64,000 nucleotides of DNA. Source: Melittangium boletus DSM 14713 (GTDB taxonomy: Bacteria; Myxococcota; Myxococcia; Myxococcales; Myxococcaceae). Every line of letters begins with the position of its first letter. Position 1 is the stretch's first letter. The stretch covers positions 1,550,292 to 1,614,291 of the forward strand of contig NZ_CP022163.1 of assembly GCF_002305855.1 (NCBI RefSeq), given 5' to 3'. The translations under genes were made by a program, and so were the position numbers. The notes under the pieces were generated by a model. That model was not told the origin of the DNA, did not search any database, and saw nothing but the letters and a program-made list of their open reading frames with translations. Below are positions 34,984 to 44,182 of the stretch, in pieces.

Positions 34984-35811
34984 CTAGTTCCATTCGCATT
35001 CGAAGCGGCTGCCCTGGAAATTCCACTTATACGTGAGCACCGCGTCACGCTTGTACCCCGCCGTGAGCCGGCAGAGGCTCTGCAAGGACGAGCGCGGGTA
35101 GTCGAAGGTGTAGCTCTGCGCCTTCTGGCGCTCGGCGTCGGTGAGCTGCGAGGGGTGGGTGAGGCTCGGGCTGGCGCTCGCCGCCACCAGCACCCGGTGC
35201 GCGCCGTAGGTCTTGAGCGGCACCTTCCCGGCGAACTGGATGCGGCGCACCGTGCGGGCCCGCAGGATGTCGCTGCGGTCCACCCGCGTCTCGTGCGCGT
35301 TCTGACGGCTCAGCAGCTCGGGCAGGTTCGCGGTGAAGACGCGCGTGAGCTCGCCATCCTCCACGAAGAAGTAGAGGAAGGCCTCGCGCGCCACGCGGCT
35401 CTCGCCGGTGAAGTCGAGCGTCACCAGCACCTCCAGTTCCCGGTGGGGGGCGAGCGCGTGGGTGCTCACCGCGTCCAGCACCGTCCGGGGCACCCCCGCC
35501 TGCTTGAGGCGGATGAGCCCATCCGCGCTCGCGTCGCAGGCGCAGCGGCGCTGTTCGATCATCCGCACGAGCTGGGCCTCGTCGAAGCCCGCCTGAGCCA
35601 GCTTCGTCACCTCCTCATCGGTGAGCGGCAACTGCTCCGAGCGCTCGTAGAGGCGCGGCAACTGGTTGGAGTCCCACTGCACGAGGTTGTACGTCTGCGT
35701 CTGACCCGGAAACGGCGACACGGCCACCGGCTGTCCGGTGGCGGTGGAGACGCGGGGCGCGGTCTGGGCCGTGGCGAGCGCGAGGGCGGCGGCGAGGGCG
35801 TGGGTGAGCAT
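34984..35811 (-). CDS. Exported protein of unknown function in the lpoB operon
   Basis: 275 aa with a cleavable signal (ALAAALALATAQTA). Residues ~60-125 are helical with an EF/DUF-like motif (LPLTDEEVTKLAQAGFDEAQ, then CACDASADGLIRLKQAGVP), resembling short helical repeats that bind partners. The C-terminal half is beta-rich, with a pair of Cys (LCRLTAG and FECEWN). Starts just after the outer-membrane protein gene, so it is in the same operon; likely periplasmic. Confidence 0.72.
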   Translation of the reverse strand: MLTHALAAALALATAQTAPRVSTATGQPVAVSPFPGQTQTYNLVQWDSNQLPRLYERSEQLPLTDEEVTKLAQAGFDEAQLVRMIEQRRCACDASADGLIRLKQAGVPRTVLDAVSTHALAPHRELEVLVTLDFTGESRVAREAFLYFFVEDGELTRVFTANLPELLSRQNAHETRVDRSDILRARTVRRIQFAGKVPLKTYGAHRVLVAASASPSLTHPSQLTDAERQKAQSYTFDYPRSSLQSLCRLTAGYKRDAVLTYKWNFQGSRFECEWN

Positions 35812-35815
35812 GGCG

Positions 35816-36376
35816 CTAGAGCCTGAAACCGATGTTCATGAAGATGCGGTTGGTGATGCCGTGGCTGGCGATGGGCACGTCCAGCGCGTAGCCCAGGCCG
35901 AGCAGCAGGTGCCGGCGGGCCAGGAAGTCCACTCCCACCTGGGGCGAGATGCCGAAGCGTACCCCCTCATCGGGGACGAAGAAACCACCCGCCTTGAGAC
36001 CCACGTTGAAGCTCAAGGGGAAACCATAGGTGCGCAAACGCGGGCCCACCAGCACGTTCGCCAAGCCATTCTGGAGCACGTAGTTGCCGCTGACGTCGAA
36101 CTGGTACCAATCCGCGCCCCAGAACGACAACGTACCGCCCACGAACAGCGGGGGGCCACCCGAGTCCAAACGGGACTTCTCGGCGGCGAAGCCCGCGCCC
36201 CAGTCGAACGTCAAGGACACGTGCGGCTCCGAGCGTCGGGAATAGCCTCCCCGGCCATATTCGGACCGCTCGGGCCCATCCGTCCGGCCCCGGCGTTGGG
36301 CCCAGGCCTCGTCGGGAATCATCACACAGACAACGCCAAGGGCAATGCCCCACAATCCGGCAAGACGATTCATCAC
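35816..36376 (-). CDS. Outer-membrane beta-barrel-like protein
   Basis: 186 aa, first gene of the four-gene operon with lpoB. Signal peptide ends near AWAQRRG; an Arg/Gly/Ser-rich linker follows, then alternating amphipathic strands (HVSLTFDWGAGFAAEK, SFWGADWYQFDVSGNYVLQN) and a C-terminal strand ending in an aromatic-Arg-Leu (RIFMNIGFRL), similar to a barrel's terminal signal. Probably a small (about eight-strand) barrel. It may anchor or place the lipoproteins encoded next to it. Confidence 0.7.
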   Translation of the reverse strand: MMNRLAGLWGIALGVVCVMIPDEAWAQRRGRTDGPERSEYGRGGYSRRSEPHVSLTFDWGAGFAAEKSRLDSGGPPLFVGGTLSFWGADWYQFDVSGNYVLQNGLANVLVGPRLRTYGFPLSFNVGLKAGGFFVPDEGVRFGISPQVGVDFLARRHLLLGLGYALDVPIASHGITNRIFMNIGFRL

Positions 36377-36444
36377 ACAGGCTCCTACGTCAGTGCGGCG
36401 ACCCCCTCCCGACCGAGGAAAGGTGGCGGATATTCACCCCCGCC

Positions 36445-38094
36445 CTACGCCCGAGGGGGAGACAGCGGCGAGGATGGCTCCTCCTCTTCCCGCTCCTCCT
36501 GCTTGGGGGGCGGCATCGGGGTGATGGCGGCCCGGGCCTCGGTACGGGTGGTGGGCAGCCAGTGAGGCCGTGCGCGCAGGTAGCGCATCAACTGCTCACG
36601 CACGAGGGCGCGCAGGTCGAAGAGGATGCCCGGCTTGCCGCTGACGAGCACGCGCACCTGCAGCGTGCGGTCCAACACGTCCTCCACCACCATGTTGGAC
36701 ACCTTGCCGTCCCACAACTCCTTGCCCTCGTTCTCCAGGATGCGCCGCAGCTCCGCGCGCAGCTCGTCCAGGTCCGTGGAGAAATCCACCAGCAGCCGCA
36801 CCACGCCCAGCATGGACTGCCCGCCCTTGCTCCAGTTCTGGAAGGGCTTATCGAGGAACTGGGAAATGGGGATGATCAGCCGCCGTTCGTCCCACACCTT
36901 CACCACCACATAAGTGAGGGTGATTTCATCCACCGTGCCGAACTCGCCCTCGATCACCACCCGGTCCCCGATGCGGATGGGCTGGGTGATGGAGATCTGG
37001 ATGCCCGCGAGCAACGACGCCACGGGCTTCTGCGCCGCCAGACCGATGACGATGCCCGCGAGACCCGCCGAGGCGAGCAGCGACACGCCCACGTTGCGCA
37101 CCGTCTCGAACTGCATGAGCAGCAACGCGGAGGCGATGAGGTAGGTGGCCGCCTCGAAGACGGAGCGCAGCACCGACAACTGGGTGCGCAGCCCCCGCAG
37201 CCGCCCGGCGTCCGACGATTCATGCGCCACGGATTCCTGGACGAACTGTGCCGTCATCCGCAGGAAACGCAGCAGGAACCACGCCACCGCGATGATGCTC
37301 AGGGTGGTGTTGAGGTGGTCCACGATGCTCTGCGCCGTGGGCGGCAACAGCAGCAGATGCGCTCCCAATGCCAACAGCAGCGCGAAGTACAGCGCCTTCG
37401 CGGGGCCACGCCCCGAGGCCACCAGCGCGTCATCCCAGGTGATGCTCGTCCAGCGCGCCAGTCGCGCCAGCACCCGCAGGGACAGGCGCTCGAGGATCAC
37501 GCTCAACGCGCTGGCTCCCACCACCGTCAGCAGCAGGCCGAGCCACTGCCAGGGCTCGAGCCCCAGCACCGGCCGCGCGAAGAGCACCGCCGGCAGTTCC
37601 TCCCCCAGCAGCACCGGGCCATAGCGCTCATACAGCGGCTCGATGGACTTCACGGTGGCTTCGCCGAAGACCCACACCTTCCCACCATCTGGGAGGGTCA
37701 CCCGCGTGAGCCGGATGGGGTAGACGTCATCCCCCACGGGAATCACGCCGATCTGATCGAAGCGGGCGCTGTCTGGATCGCCCTCGGGCTCCTTGCTCAG
37801 GCTGGCCAGCGCGGTGAGTGGCAGTTTGTGGTCCAACACGAACTTGAGCTGGCGCGCCAGGCGAGCGCCCTCCGCCTTCTGCACGGAGGGGGACAGGAAG
37901 TCGAGGTAGAGGTAATGGGCGGCCCGCTCGTAGTCCCCCTGGTGGACCGCATCGGAGAAGCCATTGGCGGTGGCGTAGGGCGTCTGCCGGTCCATCCGGG
38001 CGGGGGGCGCCCCGAGACCCGCGTTGAGGGCCCAGGCCTTCCACGACACGAGGACGGACAGCAGCAGGCTCAATCCAGTCAAGGTGCGACGCAT
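36445..38094 (-). CDS. MscS-family mechanosensitive channel
   Basis: 549 aa from the ATG at 38094. A signal peptide, a periplasmic domain of ~170 residues, then four or five membrane helices and the MscS core: pore helix SLLASAGLAGIVIGLAAQKP and the beta domain GDRVVIEGEFGTVDEITLTY followed by RLIIPISQFLDKPFQNWSKG. A Pro/Glu-rich tail ends the protein. Opens under membrane tension to release solutes. Larger than E. coli MscS (286 aa), similar to YnaI/YbdG-size members. Confidence 0.9.
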   Translation of the reverse strand: MRRTLTGLSLLLSVLVSWKAWALNAGLGAPPARMDRQTPYATANGFSDAVHQGDYERAAHYLYLDFLSPSVQKAEGARLARQLKFVLDHKLPLTALASLSKEPEGDPDSARFDQIGVIPVGDDVYPIRLTRVTLPDGGKVWVFGEATVKSIEPLYERYGPVLLGEELPAVLFARPVLGLEPWQWLGLLLTVVGASALSVILERLSLRVLARLARWTSITWDDALVASGRGPAKALYFALLLALGAHLLLLPPTAQSIVDHLNTTLSIIAVAWFLLRFLRMTAQFVQESVAHESSDAGRLRGLRTQLSVLRSVFEAATYLIASALLLMQFETVRNVGVSLLASAGLAGIVIGLAAQKPVASLLAGIQISITQPIRIGDRVVIEGEFGTVDEITLTYVVVKVWDERRLIIPISQFLDKPFQNWSKGGQSMLGVVRLLVDFSTDLDELRAELRRILENEGKELWDGKVSNMVVEDVLDRTLQVRVLVSGKPGILFDLRALVREQLMRYLRARPHWLPTTRTEARAAITPMPPPKQEEREEEEPSSPLSPPRA

Positions 38095-38141
38095 GGCGCT
38101 CTCTTTGCGACACCCCGCCCCGCCCCGCAACCCCTATGTGA

Positions 38142-38180
38142 GGCCGTCCGCTCGTCATCCAGGCTACTGGACGAACGGCC
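38142..38180. repeat. Imperfect inverted repeat in a divergent intergenic region
   Basis: GGCCGT (38142-38147) pairs with ACGGCC (38175-38180) and TCCAG (38158-38162) with CTGGA (38167-38171) around a GCTA loop. It lies between the divergent MscS and response regulator genes and could be an operator or a structured leader. Confidence 0.35.
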
Positions 38181-38270
38181 CTGCTTTCTTCGGGGTTGGC
38201 GGGCTCGGTGGGAAAAGCGTGGAGCCCCCGGAGGCGGTAGGCTACAAGGGCCGCTCAGCAAGAGGTCGCC

Positions 38271-38654
38271 GTGCACGAGAAGCGAAAAATCCTCCTCATC
38301 GACGACAGCGAGATCACCCTCGCCATGGAGAAGGCCGTGCTGGAGGCGCGCGGGTACGAGGTGATCGCCACCTCCTCGTTGGTGGAGTTCGAGAAGACCC
38401 TCCAGACGTGGAAGCCGGACCTCATCCTCACGGACATCCACATGCCCGAGGCCAAGGGCACGGACATCTGCCGGACGTTGAAGAACGAGTACAACACCCA
38501 GGACATCCCCATCATCCTCTTCTCCAGCCTGGGGGATGACGAACTGGCCAAGCTCGCCGAGCAGGTGGGGGCCGATGGCAGCCTGTCCAAGGGCAATGGC
38601 TTGGAGGCGATGGGTGAGAAGATCGACGAACTGGTGCAGAGCATCATCTGGTGA
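38271..38654 (+). CDS. Single-domain response regulator
   Basis: 127 aa from a GTG at 38271 with an AAGAGG site 6 bases upstream. Complete receiver: ILLIDDSE, phospho-Asp in LILTDIHMPEAKG, switch Ser in IILFSSLGD. The usual invariant Lys is in GSLSKGNG. No output domain or kinase neighbour. Ends 4 bases before the cytochrome lipoprotein's GTG, so the two are likely co-transcribed; a functional link is unproven. Confidence 0.87.
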   Translation: MHEKRKILLIDDSEITLAMEKAVLEARGYEVIATSSLVEFEKTLQTWKPDLILTDIHMPEAKGTDICRTLKNEYNTQDIPIILFSSLGDDELAKLAEQVGADGSLSKGNGLEAMGEKIDELVQSIIW

Positions 38655-38658
38655 CGCG

Positions 38659-40200
38659 GTGAGGAGTCTGCTCACCGGGCTCCTCCTGCTCTCGGCGCTC
38701 GTGGGGTGCTCGCGCAAGGAAGCGCGTCCGCCCGAGCCGCCTCCGGCCACGAAGCCCTCGTCCCCGGCCGCCACCGCCCCGGGCGCCATCCTCTTCTTCT
38801 CCGCCGACGTGCGCGGCTACCTGGGCCCCTGCGGCTGCAGCGAGAACATGCGCGGCGGTATCGCGCGTGCCGCCTGGCAGGTGCGCGAGGCGCGCCAGGG
38901 TGCCCTGCCCGTCCTCTATGTGGATGGCGGGGACAGCCTCTTCGGGGAACCCACCCTCAAGCCGGATCAAATCCCCCAGGAGGAGCGCAAGGCACGGGCG
39001 CTCGCCGAGGCCTTCCAGGGCATGGGGCTCGACCTCCGCGCGGTGGGCGAGCTGGACGATACGCGCGGCGCCGACTTCCGCCGCTCGCTGGGACTGCCCG
39101 AGCTGCCCTCCGGTGGCGTGAAGGTGCTGACCGCGGGGGCCCGGAAGGTCGGCCTCGTGAGCGCCTCGGATGGGGCCGGCCTCCAGCGGGGCGCCGCCCA
39201 GGCCCGCGCCGAGGGGGCCTCGTTCGTGGTGGGCCTCTTCCGGGGAACCCTGCCACAAGCCCAGGCCGCCGCGGCCACTCCCGAGCCAGGGGTGGACCTG
39301 GTGCTCGCCACCCACACCGCCTCCGAGTTCGACGGCGAGCAGAACACCCTGACGCGGGACGCGGTCCCCGTGGTGGCGCTGCAGAGCAAGGGCCGCTCGC
39401 TCTTGCGCGTGGACCTGGCCTACGGCGCGACCCCGGGCCGCTTCGCGCAGCAGCGCACGGCGGAGGACGGCGAGAAGGAAGCCGCCTCCATCGACCGGCG
39501 CCTCGCGCTGCTGGACACGGAGATCAACCTCCCGGGCATCGAGCCGAAGCTCAAGGCCCTCAAGCAGGCCAAGCGCGAGGAACTGGTGACGCGCCGTCAG
39601 GCCCTCGTCACCGCGCCCGTGGCCGCGGCGGGCGACGGCGATGGCTTCACCGTGCGCTTCGTGCCGCTCGAATCCACCCTCCCCTCGGACCCCAAGGCCC
39701 AGGCGGTGGTGAACGCCTATGACGCGGATGTAGGGAAGATGAATCTGGAGTGGGCCCGCGCCCATGGGCAGGACTGTCCGGCCCCCACCAAGGGACAGGC
39801 CGCCTTCGTGGGCAACGCCGCCTGCGCGGAGTGCCACGCGGAGTCCTTCCCCGTCTGGGACGCCTCCAAGCACCACCAGGCCTGGAAGACGCTGGAGGAC
39901 GTGGGCAAGCAGTACCACCTCAACTGCACCGGCTGCCATGTCACCGGCTGGGAGAAGCCCGGCGGGGTGTGCCGCCTGGACAAGGTGGCCGGGAGGGAGA
40001 ACGTGGGCTGCGAGAGCTGCCACGGCCCGGGCTCGCTCCACGTGGAGGACCCCTCCGCCGACAACGTCATCGCCAAACCCGGGCAGGCGGTGTGCGTTAC
40101 CTGTCACAACCGGGAGAACTCCCCCCACTTCGACTTCGCCACCTACCTGCCCAAGGTGCTCGGTCCCGGACATGGGGCCGCACCAGGAGTGAAGCAGTAG
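38659..40200 (+). CDS. Multiheme c-type cytochrome lipoprotein with UshA-like N-terminal domain
   Basis: 513 aa from a GTG at 38659. Lipobox LSALVGCSR. Residues ~45-300 resemble a degenerate metallophosphoesterase/5'-nucleotidase domain, with YLGPCGCSENMRGGIARAAW, the PCGC-x-x-x-x-GG motif typical of this cytochrome group, and VLYVDGGDSLF. The C-terminal ~140 residues hold four heme-binding CxxCH motifs (CAECH, CTGCH, CESCH, CVTCH), as in cytochrome c554-type proteins. A charged helix near residue 290 joins the two. Probably a periplasmic electron carrier. Confidence 0.85.
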   Translation: MRSLLTGLLLLSALVGCSRKEARPPEPPPATKPSSPAATAPGAILFFSADVRGYLGPCGCSENMRGGIARAAWQVREARQGALPVLYVDGGDSLFGEPTLKPDQIPQEERKARALAEAFQGMGLDLRAVGELDDTRGADFRRSLGLPELPSGGVKVLTAGARKVGLVSASDGAGLQRGAAQARAEGASFVVGLFRGTLPQAQAAAATPEPGVDLVLATHTASEFDGEQNTLTRDAVPVVALQSKGRSLLRVDLAYGATPGRFAQQRTAEDGEKEAASIDRRLALLDTEINLPGIEPKLKALKQAKREELVTRRQALVTAPVAAAGDGDGFTVRFVPLESTLPSDPKAQAVVNAYDADVGKMNLEWARAHGQDCPAPTKGQAAFVGNAACAECHAESFPVWDASKHHQAWKTLEDVGKQYHLNCTGCHVTGWEKPGGVCRLDKVAGRENVGCESCHGPGSLHVEDPSADNVIAKPGQAVCVTCHNRENSPHFDFATYLPKVLGPGHGAAPGVKQ

Positions 40201-40349
40201 GCGCTTGGGCACATCCGCGCGGTGCGTTTCTTTCCGTCGGGAGCATCCAGAGGGAAGATGGCCCGTCTGGATGCTTGTTGGCGTAGCTCGAAAAGCATCG
40301 AATTCTTCCGTCCTCAATCCTTCCGGCCCGCCTGGCAGCCGGTCCCCAG

Positions 40350-42296
40350 GTGCTCATGCCGTCTCTCAGCCTGCTCCTCCTGGTCCTCGCGTCGGTCCCC
40401 CCGTCGAGTGACACGCACCCCCTGCCACCACCGCCCCCGGGCATGAAGGCGCGAGCCGAAGCCAGGCCCGTGCTGGTGGGCGCCGCCCAGGAGTCCGAGT
40501 CCCCCGCCGCCGAGTCTCCCGCCACCGAGGAGGGAGAAGAGCCCGAGGAGGACGAGTCCACCGAACTCGAGGAGATGAGGGCCCTGGAGGGCGCCACGTT
40601 GGATCCAGGAGCCCGGCCCGACGCCGAGGTGCTCCAGTCCCTGCGCCGCCTGGGCGTGGCCAACCCGCTGCGCCTGCGCATGCTGGACGCCCTGGAGGAG
40701 CCCACCTTCCGCGAGGACGAGGCGGAGGAAGCGCTGGCGCTCATCACCGACCTGTCCACCTTCGACGTCGCGCGCTTCCAGCCCCGCTACGACATCCCCG
40801 TGGAGATGCAGCCGCTGGTGGCCCAGTACATCCAGTTCTTCCAGGGCCCGGGCCGCAAGTGGTTCCGCAAGTGGGTGGGCCGCTCCTCGCGCTACCTGCC
40901 GGTGATGCAGCCCATCCTCGAGTCCATGGGACTGCCGCGCGACACCGTGTACCTGGCGATGATCGAGAGCGGCTTCTCGCCCAACGCCTACTCGTGGGCC
41001 CACGCCTCGGGGCCCTGGCAGTTCATCGCCAGCACCGGCCGCCAGTACGGCCTGCACCAGGACTTCTGGGTCGACGAGCGCCGGGATCCCCTCAAGGCCA
41101 CGCGCGCCGCGGCGCGCTACCTGAAGGACCTGCACGCGGAGCTGGGCCACTGGTACCTGGCGTGGGCGGGCTACAACACGGGCAGCGGCCGCGTGCGCCG
41201 GTTGATGGAGCGCCTCGACACGCGGGACTTCTGGACCATCTCCGCCGTGGAGAAGGGCCTGGCCACGGAGACGAAGCACTACGTGCCCAAGCTCATCGCC
41301 GCGGCGCTCATCTCCAAGCAACCGGCCGCCTTCGGCTTCGCCGAGGAGGAGTTCGTCTACGAGCCGCCGCTCACCTTCGAGGAAGTGAAGCTCACCGACG
41401 CCACGGACCTGGACGTCATCGCCCGGGCGGCGGGAGTGGACGTGGCGCTCGTGCAGGAGCTCAACCCCGAGCTGCGGCGCTGGTGCACCCCCCCGGCGAG
41501 CGCGAAGAACCCCTACGTGCTGCGCCTGCCCACCGGCACGGGGCCGCGCTTCACGGAGAACCTCGCCAAGCTGCCCGCCAAGGAGCGGCTCACCTTCCGG
41601 GTCCACCGGGTGAAGCGCGGCGACACGCTGTCTCAAATCGCCCTGAACTACGGCACGGCGGCCGAGGCCATCCTCCAGATGAACCAGCTCAAGAGCCTGC
41701 GCACGCTCAAGCTCAACTCGGAGCTCGTCATCCCCATCCCCGCCAGCCGCGCGGGCGCCAAGAGCGAGGGCACGGACACGGCGCTCGCGCGCAAGGTGGC
41801 CCAGGCGCGGCGCAGCGGCGTGACGGTGCCCCGCCCCGAGGATGAAGTGCCCGCGGGCACGCCGCGCGGCCCGGTGGCCACCGGCCCCATCAAGACGGAG
41901 ACCATCGGAGGCCGCAAGCGCATCACCTACGGCGTGCAGTCCGGTGACAGCCTGTGGGCCATCGCCCAGCGCTTCCAGGTGCAGGTGGACGACGTGCGCA
42001 AGTGGAACAGCCTGTCCGCGCGCGCGAGCCGCCGGGCGCTCAAGGTCGGCTCGGTGCTCTACATCTGGCCGGACAACGCGCCCCGGCAGGTCCAGGAGCG
42101 CGCGGGCACGGTCATCGCCCAGCGGGCCTCTCCGTCCTCCACGCCGGGCAACGTGCACCACCTGGCCGCGGGCGAGACGCTGTGGAGCATCGCCCAGCGC
42201 TACGGCATCAGCGTGGAGGACATCAAGCGCTGGAACCACATCAAGGACACCAGCCGCCTGCCCACCGGCCTCAAGCTCACGGTGAGCGCGCCGTAG
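40350..42296 (+). CDS. mltD: MltD-like membrane-bound lytic transglycosylase with three LysM domains
   Basis: 648 aa; begins at the ATG at 40350 (a second ATG is two codons on). Signal sequence, an acidic Pro/Glu-rich region to ~80, then an SLT domain (residues ~160-330) with the catalytic Glu in YLAMIESGFSPNAYSWAHAS and the motifs GPWQFIASTGRQYGL and WYLAWAGYNTGSGRV. Three LysM modules follow: FRVHRVKRGDTLSQIA, ITYGVQSGDSLWAIAQRF and VHHLAAGETLWSIAQRYG. It cleaves peptidoglycan glycan strands to 1,6-anhydro ends. No clear lipobox, unlike E. coli MltD. Convergent with the AAA gene (gap 49 bases). Confidence 0.9.
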   Translation: MLMPSLSLLLLVLASVPPSSDTHPLPPPPPGMKARAEARPVLVGAAQESESPAAESPATEEGEEPEEDESTELEEMRALEGATLDPGARPDAEVLQSLRRLGVANPLRLRMLDALEEPTFREDEAEEALALITDLSTFDVARFQPRYDIPVEMQPLVAQYIQFFQGPGRKWFRKWVGRSSRYLPVMQPILESMGLPRDTVYLAMIESGFSPNAYSWAHASGPWQFIASTGRQYGLHQDFWVDERRDPLKATRAAARYLKDLHAELGHWYLAWAGYNTGSGRVRRLMERLDTRDFWTISAVEKGLATETKHYVPKLIAAALISKQPAAFGFAEEEFVYEPPLTFEEVKLTDATDLDVIARAAGVDVALVQELNPELRRWCTPPASAKNPYVLRLPTGTGPRFTENLAKLPAKERLTFRVHRVKRGDTLSQIALNYGTAAEAILQMNQLKSLRTLKLNSELVIPIPASRAGAKSEGTDTALARKVAQARRSGVTVPRPEDEVPAGTPRGPVATGPIKTETIGGRKRITYGVQSGDSLWAIAQRFQVQVDDVRKWNSLSARASRRALKVGSVLYIWPDNAPRQVQERAGTVIAQRASPSSTPGNVHHLAAGETLWSIAQRYGISVEDIKRWNHIKDTSRLPTGLKLTVSAP

Positions 42297-42345
42297 CCCC
42301 TGGGCCCTGGGCCTCCCTGGACCCGAGGGCCATTTCCCCCGCCGC

Positions 42346-44109
42346 CTACCCCTGCTCGAGCAGGAGCTTGAGTTCGCGCACGCGGCGGGTGATGTGGTCC
42401 CGGTCCATGCGGCGGAAGCTCTCGGGCAGCAGCTCGCGGCTGGTGCACTCCTGCACCGCCACCAAGTTCTGCAGTTCGATCTCCAGCGGGTAGCTGGGCG
42501 GCACGAAGTCCTCGAACACGGCCTTGAGATCTTCTTCCGTCGCCTGCTCGCGGCCCTGGGCGAGCGCCCGGAAGCGCGTGCGCACCAGCACCGCCTCCAT
42601 GTCCGCGCCGCTCAACTGCCGCGTCCCGATGGGAATCAGATCCGAGATGGACGGCACGTCCAGCTTGAGGCCCGTCTTCTTCTGCATGACCTTGAAGAGC
42701 TCTTCGCGCTCGGCTTCCGTCTCCGGGTAGAAGAGCGCCAGGTGCTCCTCGGCACGCCCCTGCCGCTTCAAGTCGATGGGCAACAGGTCCGGCCGCGCCG
42801 TCATCAGGAACCAGACGATCTTCCCGCGGTACACCGTGTTGCCCATGAACGAGGCGATGGAGCCGAACACGCGGCTGCTCGTGCCCGAGTCCCCGCCCGA
42901 GTCACGGTTGCCGAGGAAGGTGTCCGCCTCGTCCACCATCACCGCCACGGGCCAGAGCGCCTTGAGCAGGTTGAAGATCTTCTCCAGGTTGCTCTCGGTG
43001 ACACCCTGCCACTGGCTGCGGAAGTTGAGGAACTTCACCACCGGGATGCCAATCTCCCCGGCGAAGCACGACACGAGGAACGTCTTGCCCGTGCCCACCG
43101 GACCGCTCACGAGGTAGCCCATGGGCATCACCTCCATGCGGCCCTTCTTGAGCGCGTTGGCCGCCGAGCGCAGCATCTCCTTGGCCTTGGCGTGGCCCGC
43201 CACCGCGTCCAGCGAGTGCACCGGCTCGATGAACTCCAGGAGGCCGTGGCACTCGGCCTGGATGAGCTCCTTCTTCTTCTCCTTGAGGAGATCCGCGCTG
43301 ATGCGCACGCCGCGCTCGAGCGCCTCGGTGAGCACCCGGTCCAGGTTGATGCGCGACAGGCCCGCCGTCATCTTGGCCAGGCCCGAGAGCGGCACGTCCG
43401 ACACCGCCGCGAGCTTCTTGCCCTCCAGCTTGTAGCGCACGTACTCCAGGCGCTCCTCCTCCACGGGCAGGGGCAGCTCGATGGGGGCCACGTAGGGGTT
43501 GCGCGACATGCGCTGGGAGATGTCCGCCAGGTTCTCCGCCAGGAGCACCACCGACACGTCCCCCGCGAGGAACTGCGGATCGTGCGCCCACTTCTCCAGC
43601 GTGGCCAGCACGAAGCGGTCCTCCGCCGACAGGTTGCTCATCTCCCCGCCGGGCACCAGCGTCTCGGCGAAGTCGATGACGAGCGCGAGCGAGCGCCCAT
43701 CACTCAGGCGCATGCGCAGGAAGTTCTCCAGGATTTGAAGCGCCCGGGCCGGATCCCTCGGCAGGCTCTTGGCGTAGTCCGTGCCGTAGAGCGTGTCGTA
43801 GGTGGTCAGGGTGCGTTGCAGATCCTTCTGCGTCTCCTGCGAGGCGGAGCGGATGCCGGAGGAGCGATCATAGAAGATGACGTGATCGCGCCCGCCGAAG
43901 AGCTCCTCCGCCAGGAACGTGCGCAGGGGGCCGAAGCCGCGGCTTCCGTCATCGAGGGTGAGCGGCTGGAGGTCGCGCACCGCTCCGTAGAGCAGGAAGG
44001 TATTGACCGTCTTCGTGTAGTACTTCTGCGCCAGCTTCTGGGCCCACCCGGGCAGATGCGCGAGCGGATCCGCCGGATCGGCGGCCTTGCGGGACTTGGT
44101 CACGGACAC
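42346..44109 (-). CDS. AAA-family ATPase, Ycf46-like
   Basis: 587 aa from a GTG at 44109. Residues 1-270 are an inactive-looking ATPase-like N-terminal half (begins PGWAQKLAQKYYTKTVNTFL, no Walker A). The C-terminal half has Walker A GPVGTGKTFLVSCF, Walker B VAVMVDEADTFLG, and second-region-of-homology FLMTARPDLLPIDLKRQGRA. A paired half and full AAA architecture is seen in Ycf46-type proteins of chloroplasts and bacteria, whose function is poorly known. Downstream of the kinase gene, with a hairpin between them. Confidence 0.75.
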   Translation of the reverse strand: MSVTKSRKAADPADPLAHLPGWAQKLAQKYYTKTVNTFLLYGAVRDLQPLTLDDGSRGFGPLRTFLAEELFGGRDHVIFYDRSSGIRSASQETQKDLQRTLTTYDTLYGTDYAKSLPRDPARALQILENFLRMRLSDGRSLALVIDFAETLVPGGEMSNLSAEDRFVLATLEKWAHDPQFLAGDVSVVLLAENLADISQRMSRNPYVAPIELPLPVEEERLEYVRYKLEGKKLAAVSDVPLSGLAKMTAGLSRINLDRVLTEALERGVRISADLLKEKKKELIQAECHGLLEFIEPVHSLDAVAGHAKAKEMLRSAANALKKGRMEVMPMGYLVSGPVGTGKTFLVSCFAGEIGIPVVKFLNFRSQWQGVTESNLEKIFNLLKALWPVAVMVDEADTFLGNRDSGGDSGTSSRVFGSIASFMGNTVYRGKIVWFLMTARPDLLPIDLKRQGRAEEHLALFYPETEAEREELFKVMQKKTGLKLDVPSISDLIPIGTRQLSGADMEAVLVRTRFRALAQGREQATEEDLKAVFEDFVPPSYPLEIELQNLVAVQECTSRELLPESFRRMDRDHITRRVRELKLLLEQG

Positions 44110-44138
44110 ACCCCTCTCCCACCCCCTCGCGGGGGCAT

Positions 44139-44164
44139 GACGCCCTCCCCGGAGGGAAGGCGTC
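44139..44164 (-). terminator. Possible terminator after the PEGA kinase gene
   Basis: GACGCC (44139-44144) and GGCGTC (44159-44164) form the base of a hairpin with further CTCC/GAGG pairing inside. It is 19 bases past the kinase stop (read on the minus strand). No T-run follows, so it is only a candidate. Confidence 0.35.
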
Positions 44165-44182
44165 GCTCTGAGTCACGAGGCA

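Noticed and set aside
42297..42345. GGCCC/GGGCC pairing between the convergent mltD and AAA genes
   Set aside because: Stem of only about five bases with a long loop and no T-run; too weak to call a terminator.
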